Positions 25,352-38,600 of a stretch of DNA of 64,000 bases are shown here, piece after piece. Where the stretch lies: NCBI GenBank assembly GCA_026874595.1, contig CM049316.1, positions 13,628,839 to 13,692,838 of the forward strand, given 5' to 3'. The stretch is from Sipunculus nudus (taxonomy: Eukaryota > Annelida > Sipuncula > Golfingiida > Sipunculidae). Within the stretch, counting starts at the first letter, position 1, and the number at the start of each line of letters is the position of its first letter. The position numbers and the translations under genes are program-made. The notes below the pieces were generated by a model, which was not told where the DNA came from, ran no database searches, and was given only the letters and a program-made list of their open reading frames with translations.

Positions 25352-25436
25352 ACATCCCCATTCACTGAACATGGCACCCCTCGGTGACAACATCAGTGTG
25401 AACCCGGACAACATGGCCGCGGGCGACAGGACCTGA
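25352..25436 (+). CDS. Candidate terminal exon (unrecognised)
   Basis: Acceptor tttaccgttattcag, then one base plus codons to TGA: HPHSLNMAPLGDNISVNP and DNMAAGDRT. Phases would allow 10995 to 19606-19679 to 25352 as one frame, but that fit has a one-in-several chance of being accidental. Confidence 0.3.
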
Positions 25437-26819
25437 TCACGTGGAGATATGAATGCGTTTTTTTTTACTTATTATGCTCAATCTTTTTTCTCCTTTCTGC
25501 CCTAAGAGTTAATTTGCTCTATTTATAACCCGCGAGATGACTGCTTTGAACAATATTGTTTGATTAAAGCACAAGTGACGCAGACGAAACAAGATGGCGT
25601 GAATTTCAAGGGTTATTTACGGTGTGTGTTCCGGTCTGTTGCTATGCTTTTCATGATTTTCCATTGATCTCCACGCACCAGTTATAGAATTTCCATAGAG
25701 GTCGACGTGGTTATAACAGGTTTTTAAGTACGCATCATAAGGGGATATTTATGTTTCAAATACACTAATTACCCTTTTTTGCTGAAATATAACCCAGAAA
25801 GCTTCAAAGCCAAATAATAAAAACAGCCAACGCTGTCATAACAGAAAACTAAAGGCAATATTTCTTTTTTGAATTTTTTTTAGTAATAACCTTATCACAA
25901 CTAATTTATGTTATCACACACTGCTCATTTTCATTAAATTTGGTAAATGCATGTACTAGTGTATATATTAAATTTCTTCAGTAAGTTTTGAACATTGACC
26001 GTAGTAGAAGTTACATATTCAAATCATTTCTCTTTACGAATGGCGAACACCCTGCTTTTGGAGCCGGAATTTTTACGCATCTAGTTTCATCTTTTCTCTC
26101 ATGTTTTTGTACGTATTGATATTTTCATTTTATATACCCATTTGTAGTTCTGACATGATTTATTTCTCACACTTTGAGTTTGCCTTAAAAAGTCAATTAT
26201 GCCACTCTTTAACCTTTTAAACATTGATATCACCATAACAACACCTGTATGTTACATGTAAGGTGCATATTATATACAGAAATCAATGCACTCGCAAGGT
26301 AAACGGTTAAAATATTTCATGTGTACACAAGTACTCCAATATACAGCTGAACCGTGTTTATGGAAAGATATATGACATTTTAGCTATGTGTAAACGAATC
26401 ATGAAAAAAAGCAAATTTGACTTAGGTATATGAAACAGAATTTTAGTTTTTTTTAAATAATTGTAAGTGTTCCGTCATACTTCCCATAAAAGAAAGGTAT
26501 CTATGACACATATACGTGTACTTTTATAAATTAACACCTATGATAAATGCGACATCTGGTGACCTTTCAGATAACTAAAAGTTTCTGACTTTCGGTGGTT
26601 CACACTTCCGCCAGAGGTTGTTTATACTCAAAACAAACGTCTTCCAAACAAAAAAGTGTCGTTCTATGGATTGGCCGCTACTAATTATTGTGAATCCAAC
26701 TGTTTTTTTGCAAATGAAGCCTAGGTCTTTGTAAGATTGCTAATTAATGTTATATCACAAATTCTCTAAAAGAATGCTAAAAGGTATGGAAAATGTGCTA
26801 AATTTAGTGTTGATCAAAT

Positions 26820-27450
26820 ACAACATTTCCAGAATTTTTCCTCCAGAAACCTCTCATTTATGAATCAGGGAGGTATTTGAAAAATGCTTGTAAACCTTAA
26901 ATTAGGTCACTGTGACCTATATTCTCCGAGTTAAGGGGCGTGTTTGAGCATCCCAGAATAATAAAAATAATTTTGAAGTGCTGATATTTTCCCTGAAATT
27001 TGAAACACAAAATATTTCTACCAAAATCTTGGAGGAGTTTGAAAACAGGTGACCTTGTCTTTGATATTAAAGGTCAACACTGCGGAATTTTTGGATTATC
27101 ATGACTCCTATAATTTTTTAAGCACATACTTTTTTAAAATTTGACACAACAGTTGTTCCAGCAACGTTCTCGGGATAGTTCGAAAACTGTTGACCTTGAC
27201 CTTGATATTACAGGCCAAATCTTCAGAAATATATGAATATTATTACCCCTTTAACTTTATACTGCATATTTTTTTTAAATGTGAAGCACCAGTTGTTCTG
27301 TCATATTCTGTCGGAGTTTGAAAACTAGAGAGGTGCATGACTCTGATCTTCAAGGTCAAATCTACCAAAAACTAGAATTATTGTGAACCCTATAACCTTT
27401 GAAGTTCTGGAGATTTTCCCCTTAAATTTGGCACACAATCGGTACAACTT
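26820..27450 (+). repeat. Degenerate tandem array, ~141-bp unit
   Basis: TTTGAMACACAA...AGTTTGAAAACTGTTGACC recurs at 26998, 27139, 27280 and 27426, with a weaker copy before. Each unit carries an AAGGTCAA-like element. Copies are strongly diverged. Confidence 0.6.
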
Positions 27451-30400
27451 GTATAAACCAGTCTTGATTGGATTCAGTCTTCATATGTATGACTTATCAC
27501 TTAAGGAAGAACCCTGAAGACTTTGTATCAGAAGGTCAAAGGTTAAGACCACATCCAAAGTAAATCTCACTTTGGCATTCACCATCCTTTAGAATGTGCT
27601 GGCCACACTTCAATTCTGAAGTCCGAATTAATTGTTTTGACTTAATTTAAAAAAAAAGGGTTCTTCTTCCATTCATGCATTCTAGGGAAGAGAGAATTCT
27701 CGCAAAGGCTTTTATAACAGCCTGTAAATGTTAAAATTGAATAGAATTATAATTAAATATACAAAAAATGTACTATATATCACATATGTAAATGCAGACA
27801 TGTCAATGACATGAACTGTGGTGGAAACCTACTTGGATGCTTATCGAACTTTTCAGTGTACCTGTGTGCACAGTATTACGGTTCATCCGCCACTTAGTGT
27901 TCACAGGTAATCTGCAGAACATCTTCAAAGGTGAGCTCCAGAACATAGTCACGGGTGAGCTCCAGGAGAAAGCCAACCCCTAAACCAACGAATGGCCCAC
28001 AACGGAAAAAAAATCATTTTAATTTAAATTATATTAAATTGTCTCAGATAACTACCAACAATTATTGCATTTTTCTTTTCTGTTATATTCTAAACCTCCA
28101 CAAACTTTCTTCAAATCCCTTTTTACTTTTTGCGTAAACCTGCTAACAGACAAACCAGGTAACAAACGAAGGGAAAAAATAATACCTCGCTATCTATCGG
28201 AGGTATAAAAACAATAATTAAAAAACAACCCTACCAACCCTGCTTGTTAAGAAACAAATCTGACTTTCATGATTGTAACCATTGTAATACATATGTATGA
28301 AAATAACACAAATGTTTATATCATTTTAATTTGTAATTTATAGTTAACAGGTGCCGCAAAATATATGAATAAATGGATTTGATGAACAAGACATAATATC
28401 AGTGAAAGGACAAATATATATTACTGCGTGAGGACTCGCTTCCAAACAGCAAGGGTAAAAGCCTAAAAAGTCCCACCTATATATACTGACGTTAGTATAT
28501 GATCTTTTAACTTTCAAAACACTAATATTCAGTCTTTTTGTTCACATCGTGTAACACTATGTTAATGAATCCCATAACAAGCGGTTCAACGGAATTAAAA
28601 ACTGAGAGGTGCAAAACTACTGATGTATATTATCACATGAACAAAAAAAAAATGGAAATCGTAGGTATGACATATGGTTCATGTTATTAAGTTACGATAT
28701 GAATGAGTTCATTCCAAAAGCCATGCAGTCGCCATGATAAGTGTTACTTTCAGGTTTATCAGCCAAGCAGCCGATCAAATCTTACTTTTCAAAGTTATGT
28801 TTACTTCGTTTAAATATCTGGTATGGCAGACCGATTTTACTTACAATGATTAAACAATTTGAGGTAAATCTGAAATCTATACACGATAAGAATATAAGTT
28901 GTAAATAGTGAACAATATCAGCTTGGTGGGTATTTCTATAAATCGATAATCTCGTACGCGGAGGTCAATGTTTTGCAATTTTAAGTTGTATAGATACACC
29001 AGCCTGTATACGCACATGAAGTTCCAGAATTCTGATTGATTTAAGACCTAATACATATAAGTATGCAGTAGGGTAACCTCACCAAGGCTATACCTGCATG
29101 GAGCACTTTGACCTATACAGCTGCACCCAAGTCGCTGACACGGATCACAGACAGATTAGGAGATAAAGAGATAAAGAGATAAACCATGCATGTTTCCACC
29201 CAGCATATCCAGTACCTGTCGTGCTTACACTTATAGTATTTACAACGCATATGGTTTAAACGAACGTTTACTTAACAGCAACTTTGAAACTGCGAGCGAC
29301 TGATGTTTGGCCATAATCATACATGGTGATATTGGAAGAAATATCTCTTTTCAGGTATTATAAGAATTAACTCAGAAAATAGGGGTTTTGTGGTCCAAAA
29401 AGCCTCGACATATGGGCTCATTCATTCAAAAACCATGCATTGCTGCGTTTCTGGTTTAAGACTTACAAAGCACGGATATTCAAACTGAAGGGTTAACAGC
29501 TTAATATTGTTGAAGAGTGGCGTTATTATTGTTATTATTTTATTATAATTGAATTCTTGAACATTCAAAGTGTGAATCATATATAATAATATATTTTAAA
29601 TGTGCAATAAGTGGACTGGACTTTGTTAAGTACGGATTACAAGCAAATCTGATAGAACAGCATGCTGGTCTTGACTTAAAGAAGCCCACTAAAGAATGTC
29701 TCATTTGCACATTTTAAGCCAACTAGGTTAATATTATCCGTTCATTATTTTGCAGTTTAAGGCCAATGTATAGTTTCGTTCCAAAGGATGGTGCTGCTAA
29801 AGCACCAACAGGGTACACAGTCGGAATTTCTGATAGATGGCGCTGCGAAAGCTCCTTCGAAAAATAATGTTAAAATCCTAAGGATTTATGTTGAAAACAT
29901 TGAAAATAACCCATCATTCCCGAGACTGAAGGACCAAAAACGTGCATATCCGAGGCGTGTTTGGTGTTATTAAAGTGGAGATGGACTTCCGTCGATATAA
30001 TATAGATTCCTCTCTTTGCAGACCTAAAATAGTTTGTGTGAAGGCGTCAATGGAAATTGAAATCAAGAATATAAACAGGTAACGTGATTTACTGCCCGCG
30101 ACACGATAATTTCGCATACTTAACTCAGTCCCGTTCAAAAAAGATTGAATTGCGTAGGTACGAACAGGTCTGTTATGTAGTTTCAACCCACGCAGCGGAC
30201 GTAAGAATGGGCAATTATGTTAAATATTTAATTTTACCAACCACACTTCCACAATGTATCTGGCAGAGAAAAGTATTCTTTACATTTATGTCATTTGTTT
30301 TATGATATTTGAACTTTTCTTTGGAATTAAAAAATCTTTTATGCATCTTCCAGTGTTAGAATATTTTTACTAACTGGTTATAACAGGCTTCAATAATATA

Positions 30401-31115
30401 CCGTAAAACGATTAACTTTTTCCAATATATGAAGAAATATCAAAGGCTCGATTGAGGGTACAAACCGTACGATGCACACAACACTTCGATTCTGCTGGTT
30501 AGGGATCATGGGTAAAGAAATCCTTTCCCCACAATGCACTGGGACTTCAAAATTCACCAGTGGCGTGGGTAAAAATTGAAGATGACAATGTAGATATATT
30601 AGGATATGTTGGATAGGAATTACAGAAACATAAATGTTTTGTGAAAAGCAGTTCATGGAATAAGTATCATTTGACAAGCATACGAACGGGCAGTATAAAC
30701 AGAAGGGTTTTCTTGAATTGTAACAAATTTTTTATTTTGAGGTTTGACCCATTAGTCAAACCTCAAAAGAAGGACACCCTCACTCCGAATTAAGTTCTTG
30801 GCGCTCTTACCTTAACAGGTGGGAGAGGCCTGTGGGACGCACGAGGCTGGACATTGTACATTTACTTATTATTCTGGACCATATTTCCAGCTTCATTCGT
30901 GCATAAGTGACTGTTCAGTTGTGAATATGCCTTGATGACGCTATTGAATCCGGAGAAGATGCTGGATCCACATCAAAATCTATTCGTTTTTTCCTTGGCC
31001 CATTCTCAAAATGGCCTGAAAATATCATGAGATTTCCGTTTATGATTGCAGGAATTGTGAACACACACACACACACGTACAGGAATGACTGAAGTGCCGG
31101 AGCAGGTTTAATACC

Positions 31116-31155
31116 AAGGTAACAGTTGTGATTTCATAACTACAACTGTTACCTT
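31116..31155. repeat. 14-bp perfect inverted repeat
   Basis: AAGGTAACAGTTGT (31116-31129) and ACAACTGTTACCTT (31142-31155) with a 12-base loop. Confidence 0.85.
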
Positions 31156-31160
31156 AATCT

Positions 31161-31329
31161 CCAGGCACGGAACCGGGGGGGGGGGGGGGGGTTGCTCCTA
31201 ACCAACAACCTTTTTTTAGACCAATTTGAAACCATGACAGGTACATTCCTCAGAATAATCACACAATGACATCCGTTGACCCTCCCCCCCCCCACCTCCC
31301 TGCAAAAAAAATCCTTGATCCGCGCCTGG
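31161..31329. mobile_element. Short MITE-like element with CCAGGCRCGG termini and poly-G interior
   Basis: CCAGGCACGG (31161-31170) and inverted CCGCGCCTGG (31320-31329), 9 of 10. A G17 run follows the left end and a C10 run precedes the right end. A 14-bp perfect hairpin (31116-31155) lies directly outside the left end. Confidence 0.5.
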
Positions 31330-32245
31330 TCTCACACATATGCCTGCCTATTTATTGCAACAGACCCTTAGGGGCCCCTTTCACTATTATATCACTTAAT
31401 AGGCCTACAAACCAATACTATATTAATATCCATCTAACCCATTTTTTCTAGTCCAGTAGTTATTGGCCAGTTCTGTTTCAAGGTCCGTATATCGCTTCCT
31501 AAGACACAATACTAAAATAAAATAATTGAAGGTTTACTATGTATAATCAATTAAGGTATTTAAATTACCCCCTCCTCTCCACCCAAAAGAAAGAAAATTT
31601 CTAGTGCCTGACTTCATTTTTCTACCTTGTTCCTGAGGTGACCACACGTACACAAATGTAAACGTTTTAATTAATAATAATTTTTTATTTTAATATTAGG
31701 CCTAGTATGTGCATTTCTTACATCACAGACGCAAAATAAATATAATCCACGACTCTCTGGCATGGATTCTGTCCTGGTGCGATATGTTACAGGTATACAA
31801 CGCTGATCTCACGTATCCAGGTACACAATGTGTTAGAAGGGTCGGTCTCTGCCCTTTGATCGCACTCCCTGATCAACTCACGTGAGGCCCAGAGCGACAA
31901 TCAAGATACTTGTTTGTAAAGTTGTTCTATACACGGAATAAAGCCGGCAAGGTACGTCTGAATCACTGCAGATAACACGGAACTTTCCAGGTTTTCATGA
32001 AGGATATATAAGGTAGAACACACAGAGTTTCATGTATTAGGTCAGACCGAGGTAGCCCGCATTACGTAACTTTTGTGAGCGACAACGAAAGTGGAGCATT
32101 CAACTTTAGGAGTCACCTTATATCAGACCTACATAAATATATGCCTGAGGGGGTCTGCGTGGAATTATATGCTAGATCATTGAGTACATGGCTCGCAAAC
32201 CATGCGACGATGAAATGACCAATATTTGTGCAAAATGTATGTATG

Positions 32246-32253
32246 TATAAATA
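32246..32253 (+). promoter_or_regulatory. TATA box of the membrane-protein gene
   Basis: TATAAATA, 67 bases before the start codon. Transcription would start near 32276 and give a 5' leader of about 45 bases without an upstream ATG. Confidence 0.6.
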
Positions 32254-32319
32254 GATCATCGAAGTACGTCGAGTGCACTTGAGAAGTTGAAGACGTTATT
32301 ACTTTTTTTGTTATTAAAA

Positions 32320-32638
32320 ATGGCTTCGAGATTTGATGTAGATAAATTCAAGAGCAGACTCAAAACGAACGCGCGTCATATGTGGAAGATCACGTGGGCT
32401 GAAGACTATGATGACGTCAAAGCTATTACGCCAGAGGAAGTCGAAATGGATGTTGATGAGTCGTTTGAGCCGACACCGGTCGGCGTAGATCCGGTAACCG
32501 GAAAACCAAGAGTGTTCTCAGTGGACACAGAACCCAAATCCAGATCTGTGATCGTGAAGGACGAGGCGGAAGTGGTGTTGTTTGAGAGGGATGAGGGTAC
32601 GTCCGCTCATCCCACGGAAAACGGAAAAGCAACCAGAG
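32320..32638 (+). CDS. Exon 1 of the unrecognised membrane-protein gene
   Basis: 106 whole codons plus one base. The frame can be extended upstream only to a TTG, so the ATG at 32320 is the start. It lies about 70 bases after a TATA box. The sequence encodes the basic N-terminus and the acidic middle (EAEVVLFERDEGTSAHP). Confidence 0.78.
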
Positions 32639-35560
32639 GTAAACTAATATATCACCGAGCATATAAATAGTCTTGTTTCATTCTTTTCAGGATACGAGAA
32701 TGGCGTCTATAGTTTTTAAATCGACTGTTGGTGGAAGGGTCTAATCATTATTCCGAAAGAAAAATTGATCCCTTATATATATAGCAGTCGGATCAGTGGG
32801 TGTCGGACCACAGGCTCTAGAAAGATGGTGGCCCTGTTTATTGAATGAAAATGAAGGTTACAATAAGTAAAAAACAATATGATATTATTTAACCTTACAG
32901 AGTTCAGGTTCCATTTAAATAGGAATATTCCCAATGCCTTAAACTGTACATAGCTCAGATGAAATGTCCATGGTTCTTCTGAAACATGACCATCTTGTCT
33001 TGAAGACAATGGTGGGGATCGAACAAATGACCTTACACCTTTACGTTTGGTTATGTCTTTCCCTTTGTTTCCGCATTTTATCAAATATGTTAATTCGCCT
33101 AACAACCACCTCGTTTAAGCGACCACCTAAAAAAACGACCACTTTTCCACGGTCCCTATTCTTGTTCGCTCTTTATATCTGACCTCGCTTAGACTACCAC
33201 CTCCAAAATGGGACCATTGTAACACGGTCCCGTTGTTGGTCGAAAAGCAGAGAGTATAAGCCCTAATGTTTCAGGCACTGGAACTATGTGCCTCGTTAAC
33301 CTCACGTGGATGCCATATACCAGCGGATACATAAACTCTTGAATCCTAGACATTCATTTATTCCATTATCGATATCCCAGACTAATGTATACATGTTCCA
33401 TCCATATTTTAATGATACTATACAATTTATAAAGTTTTATATATTTCATTTAAAAGGGACCCTGTCTAATCCGGAGATTTTCCTTTCCCTTCTGAAAAGT
33501 TTTTGATTATAACATCAATAAAATATAAATATTATTTTTAATGGAAACAGGCTATTATAAGTGTCCTAAATTACTAATTATTTAGCCTACACATAATCAA
33601 ACACATTTGTCTTGTGACTGGCCGCTCCTCAAAATACAATTACAATCGATTCATCACTGTTTGGTCATTAAAACAAAGGCAATGACGTAGTAACTGACTA
33701 ATCCTACATTTCATTCAGCATCCTGAAATTAAAAAAAAAACACCAAATGTCATCAACTCTCCCTGAACTCCAGAACACCTGTTCCCAAAAGTTTTATTGA
33801 AATCAGACGAAAGCATTAATTGTTAACCAGGCCTCACAAGGTGCAATTATCTGTGAATTTAAGTGCTTTGAAGTGAAGGTGTGCTAAGTTATACTACCAT
33901 TTACTACAATTGTCTTATATACAATCCTAAAGAATCCTATGAAAGGACGACGGCATTCATTATATGATTCCGTGCGAGTGTTTCACATGCAGTTTTAGGT
34001 AGAATTTTCTTCAATTCTGCCGCACGGACTTTATATGATTTTTTACTATTGTATATATACGTTTTCCTACCATATGTGACGACACGTAAAACAATTTTAA
34101 CATGAACAAACCTAGTCATACGCTATGATTTCTCGCGAATGCAGTTTGCTACGTTAGAAACTTGTTATGGATGCTCTCAAAAGCAGTGGTTTTCCTACGA
34201 TTTCCAAAATATCGTATAAATCTTAGGTATTAACATAGTGTGAGACCTTTTTGAACACAACCAAGAAGTTAAACATACAGAGACCTCGATCGATGGGGGC
34301 GACCCTCATTTTCGACAAAAAGTCTGAGAAACAGAGTAATATACGCGTTATACCGGAAAGCAGAGCCGAATTTTTCGTCTTCTTTCTTATATTTCTGAAT
34401 GCTAGAGTTCTGAACTACATAGCAAACCCGGTACATTTCGTTTCCGGTGCCAGGGTGTTGAGCCCCCGCCCCCTTTTTTTATGAGATTTTGTATCCGTCT
34501 CGGGACAGATCAAACAGAATGTGCCCAAAACCAAGGATGTATATATGTAGCTATATACGCACTTTCACTGACTAGGTTGCGATACTGTATGAAGTGTAAT
34601 TTGAACAAGGCACCCTGTGTGTTCTACATGCCCATAAGTATATGTCATATACACAGCGCGGTCTCACCAGAGCCCGACCCTTTATCATGTTGTTAGTAAG
34701 ATGACAAAGTCCATGTACATAATAAACCAAACGGGGATTTAATTTGACAATGCAAGCTGATAAAGAGGCGGACAACCAGGTTAATTTAATGAGACACGAC
34801 TATATAGTAAACCCAATGAGTTACTAAAACAACTAAATCTATTCCATTTTAACATTTGGCAATTGAACTGTATACACAGGCTGAAGTTTGAGTATTTGAA
34901 ACCAGTACAGACAATGTTTAGGTAACAAGTACCTCTTCTACGGTGCTTAGCTCAGCGTCGGCAGTTTTCCTTTCTCAACCCACGGTGGCGGACCGGTATA
35001 CGGACACGGGAACGGACAGTGCGGTGCGTTCAAGTGTAACATTAATATGACTACATGAGATCAGTCACAGTTATTAACTCTGGTTAAAAAAAATGTTTAC
35101 TTTCATGCCTTGAAGTCCATTGTTTTACATTTATGGTGTTTCGTCAAACGTTAATTCGCAGATTTCTGGTATTTGTCATTTCACAGGAAATTCTTGCTGA
35201 TCGGCATTTTCCTTCGGAAAGATCCTCGTACAACGAAAGATAGGTCAGCGAACGTAAAGGCGTTTGGTTTGTCCAAAGACACGTAGTAGAGCTTGGGTTG
35301 AATGTACGTCAGCCTTGAAAACATGACGTATTGAACCACCTATATATGTATCAACCCCTGTAACAGTAACATTTACGTGTTGCACGGAACGATACACCTT
35401 ACCCCGACACTAGCGACACCCATCGGCGACGACTGGCACTTGGTGCTCGGGTCCGTTATATTTAAAAAGAGAGACCACATTTAATTTTTAATTTCCAATG
35501 GTTAATGGAACAACTTACCCTGTCATAAAAGGTGAGGTTCCTGTATAAAGGAGTCTCAGG

Positions 35561-35632
<72 letters not shown>

Positions 35633-38600
35633 TATATATTCATATACATATATATATTCAAAACCTACAATTCATGTTCCATTTCAGTTTTAAAACTTGA
35701 ATTTCAATTCAATTCAAGTGAATGTTGCAGCATCTAATGACCAGTTCTTAACGAGACCGTGCGTGCTGATAAATTTGCACGCCAATGCAAATTAACACAA
35801 TAAACACAAATTTCCTTCCATTCCGATTCAATTCCAGTTTTCTTCAGACTTGAACGAAATCTGGCATTGCGCATACTCGTGGGAAAGATACATACACAAA
35901 AAATCCACTTTAAAAAATAATAGTATAGAGGTCAGCGCCTACCTGGAATACAATACAAGGGATTACGGGCATTGTATAATATGAAACAATATCTATATGT
36001 CACTTGTAGTGGCCAAATTTAGTGTACTTGAGAACACGATACCAAACCGGTGAATATTAATCCTACTGGTGACTGCAATCATGTATACTTATATTATAGA
36101 CATTTTAATTATTAAGGTTAACGAATTTTTCCAAATTTAGCTATAAGCTTGAATGTGGCTATAGGCTTGTATAGGCAATTGTAATATGATAACCAAAATG
36201 TTCAGTAATACTTATTTTAATATTACCACTTGTCTGTTCTCTATAGCTTATACTGAAAATATCCTTTTTGAAACACATTCCTGTATTAAAAATTCAATAA
36301 TGCAGTCAGGTGATGCGACCTAATGTGACCGAGGTCATAAGGTCGTGACCGTGAACTGATTGATCTCGCACGGGGGAGACCGGTCAGAGAGCAGTCACCG
36401 CTGACTATATATATAGGGCCGTATTGTGTAACAAACATGGTATTATAGTCGTTTACAAAAGTTCCGATAATACACTCTGTTTTGACCTTGGTAGCAAGAT
36501 GATTACGTCATAATGGTTAATCATATCATTATACAAGCCTATAGTCGTAATAAAAGTCACTCGACTAGGGCGGCGCCGTTGTCTCATCATATATTTGAGG
36601 TTGTTTAATAGATCATTTGCAATTTCCTGCGATATTTCACGGTAGGTATAGCTGTGTTTCCATGTGTCCGCAAATATCGTATCCGCAAAAGAAGTACGTA
36701 CGCTCCATAGTGCGCAGTCCGTAAAAACTGTTTCCATAAGTACGTAATTTTTTTCTTGCGGATACCCTTTCGCGTGCCTCTTATGAAAATGCACAAATGC
36801 ACAATTTTATTTTAAATGCACCCAGTGACCTGGCACCGGGGCACTGTTGGGAAATGTAGGCATTTTTGCCATCCGCAAAACGGATGAATGCTCACCAATC
36901 CGTTTCGATGCGGTTCGTTTTTGCGGATACGCATGCGGAGCACGTTAAAACGTACACATGGAAACAGTTTATCTTAAAAAGAGGGGTGCGATTTTTTTTG
37001 CGTGCGAGACGTACGAGATTAACGGATACATGGAAACACAGCTTTAATGCAGTCTGGACTCGGATACGGTTCGAATCCGGACACGGTTACGGTTACCTTT
37101 AGTGTGTTTCCACTTAAACTTTAGCCGTACGGTCAATCGCAATGTATTTTACACAACTAGTTTTACACGAAATGCATAAATGCGGCTGACCATTGCAGAT
37201 CTGCAGAGTATCGTTTATTGTTCATCCTATGTCGGAAAAACAAACCAGTTGCCGAGAACAAACTGTGGAAAAAAAGTGAACCCGCTTGCTTTGTTGGCCA
37301 CTTTAATGGGGGGGGGGGGTGCATTAAAACACATGCATACATACCACATGTGTAAAACCTGTTTATGACTTTGGCGTTTCCTTAATCACGCTACCTATTT
37401 AGACAACCACTCACTTGAAGTAAAGCAATATATAGGCCCGAACGTGTACTTGTAAGTTATCAGTATAGGCCTATACAGCTCAAAGGTAGATATGAACGTG
37501 TGTATCTGATACAGTATATCTCCGTGATTTAAACAAAGACTTAAAGGGATAAATATAGCAACATCGCAGGAACCGGGGGAGAGTATATATTATAGCTAGA
37601 ATTAATTACAGTATTGCCATTGTGTAACATTTTACGAAAAAAAAGGATAAAAATCCACAAAAAAAATTAAAACAATATGACACAACACTTAGCCTATCAT
37701 AGAGTCTAAACATTCCATATCATGCAAATATATGTATATAAAACATAACCATGGGAATGGAATTGACACAAAAATATTACGCATAAAACGTGTATTGGAA
37801 AAAAAGTAAAAAGAACACTAAAGATATAGAACTGTGACTCTATATGGGGCTGAATGCATATCAAATAAAACTTTAAAAATGCAAAGAGAAGAGAAACATT
37901 ATAATTCGTAAGTATTTATATTGCTTCATATATATTTTGATCCCCAAAGCCACATTGATCACTCCGACTTTTAAAAGGAGAGGCCACGTCTGCGTCCATG
38001 CAGCATCATATTTACAAAAGATGTGGAGGCTGTTGGGGATACTGATGTCATGTCACACATGCCTTTTCTGCATGTGTGATCTTCCAGAGATTTTTTTGTA
38101 TTTATTTATTTATTTATTTACATTATGTTTATACAGGGAAAACCAATCAGTTTAAATTAAACTGGTCTTACTTGGTGCCCTGTATCAGTACATATAAAAC
38201 ATACAATGACTAAACTATCAATACAATGCATAAAATAATACCATGACTAAAAATATAAACATGAACATATGGACTCAAATCATAAAAGCATATTAAGAGA
38301 GTTAAGAAAGTATATCAATATATACATCTATAGACAGAAGGAGTAAACTAAAATATCACATTAAATCAGTATATATATACATGCAAATATGCGAGGCGTA
38401 CGAACCAATAATATTACAATAATCTCTAGCATTTATTGACCTGATCATTGTTAGATTCAGTTAAATACGTATGAAATTAATTTACAGTTGTTGTATGATC
38501 TATGAAATGATAAAAGAATGAGTGCTACATGTATAAAACGCAAATTTATGCAAATATAACATGTGTCATATAGAACATACAGTTGCTAAAATTTCCAATT

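Larger units (their letters stand above)
27460..32240. other. Intergenic stretch before the TATA box gene
   Basis: Contains the 31.16-kb MITE, a small direct repeat GATGGYGCTGC at 29788 and 29836, and (AC)n near 31060. No coding exon seen. Confidence 0.5.

Noticed and set aside
37068-37078. GGTTCGAATCC, a perfect B box
   Set aside because: No A box at the right distance upstream; it lies just outside the foldback MITE in a repeated CGGATACGG/CGGACACGG context.
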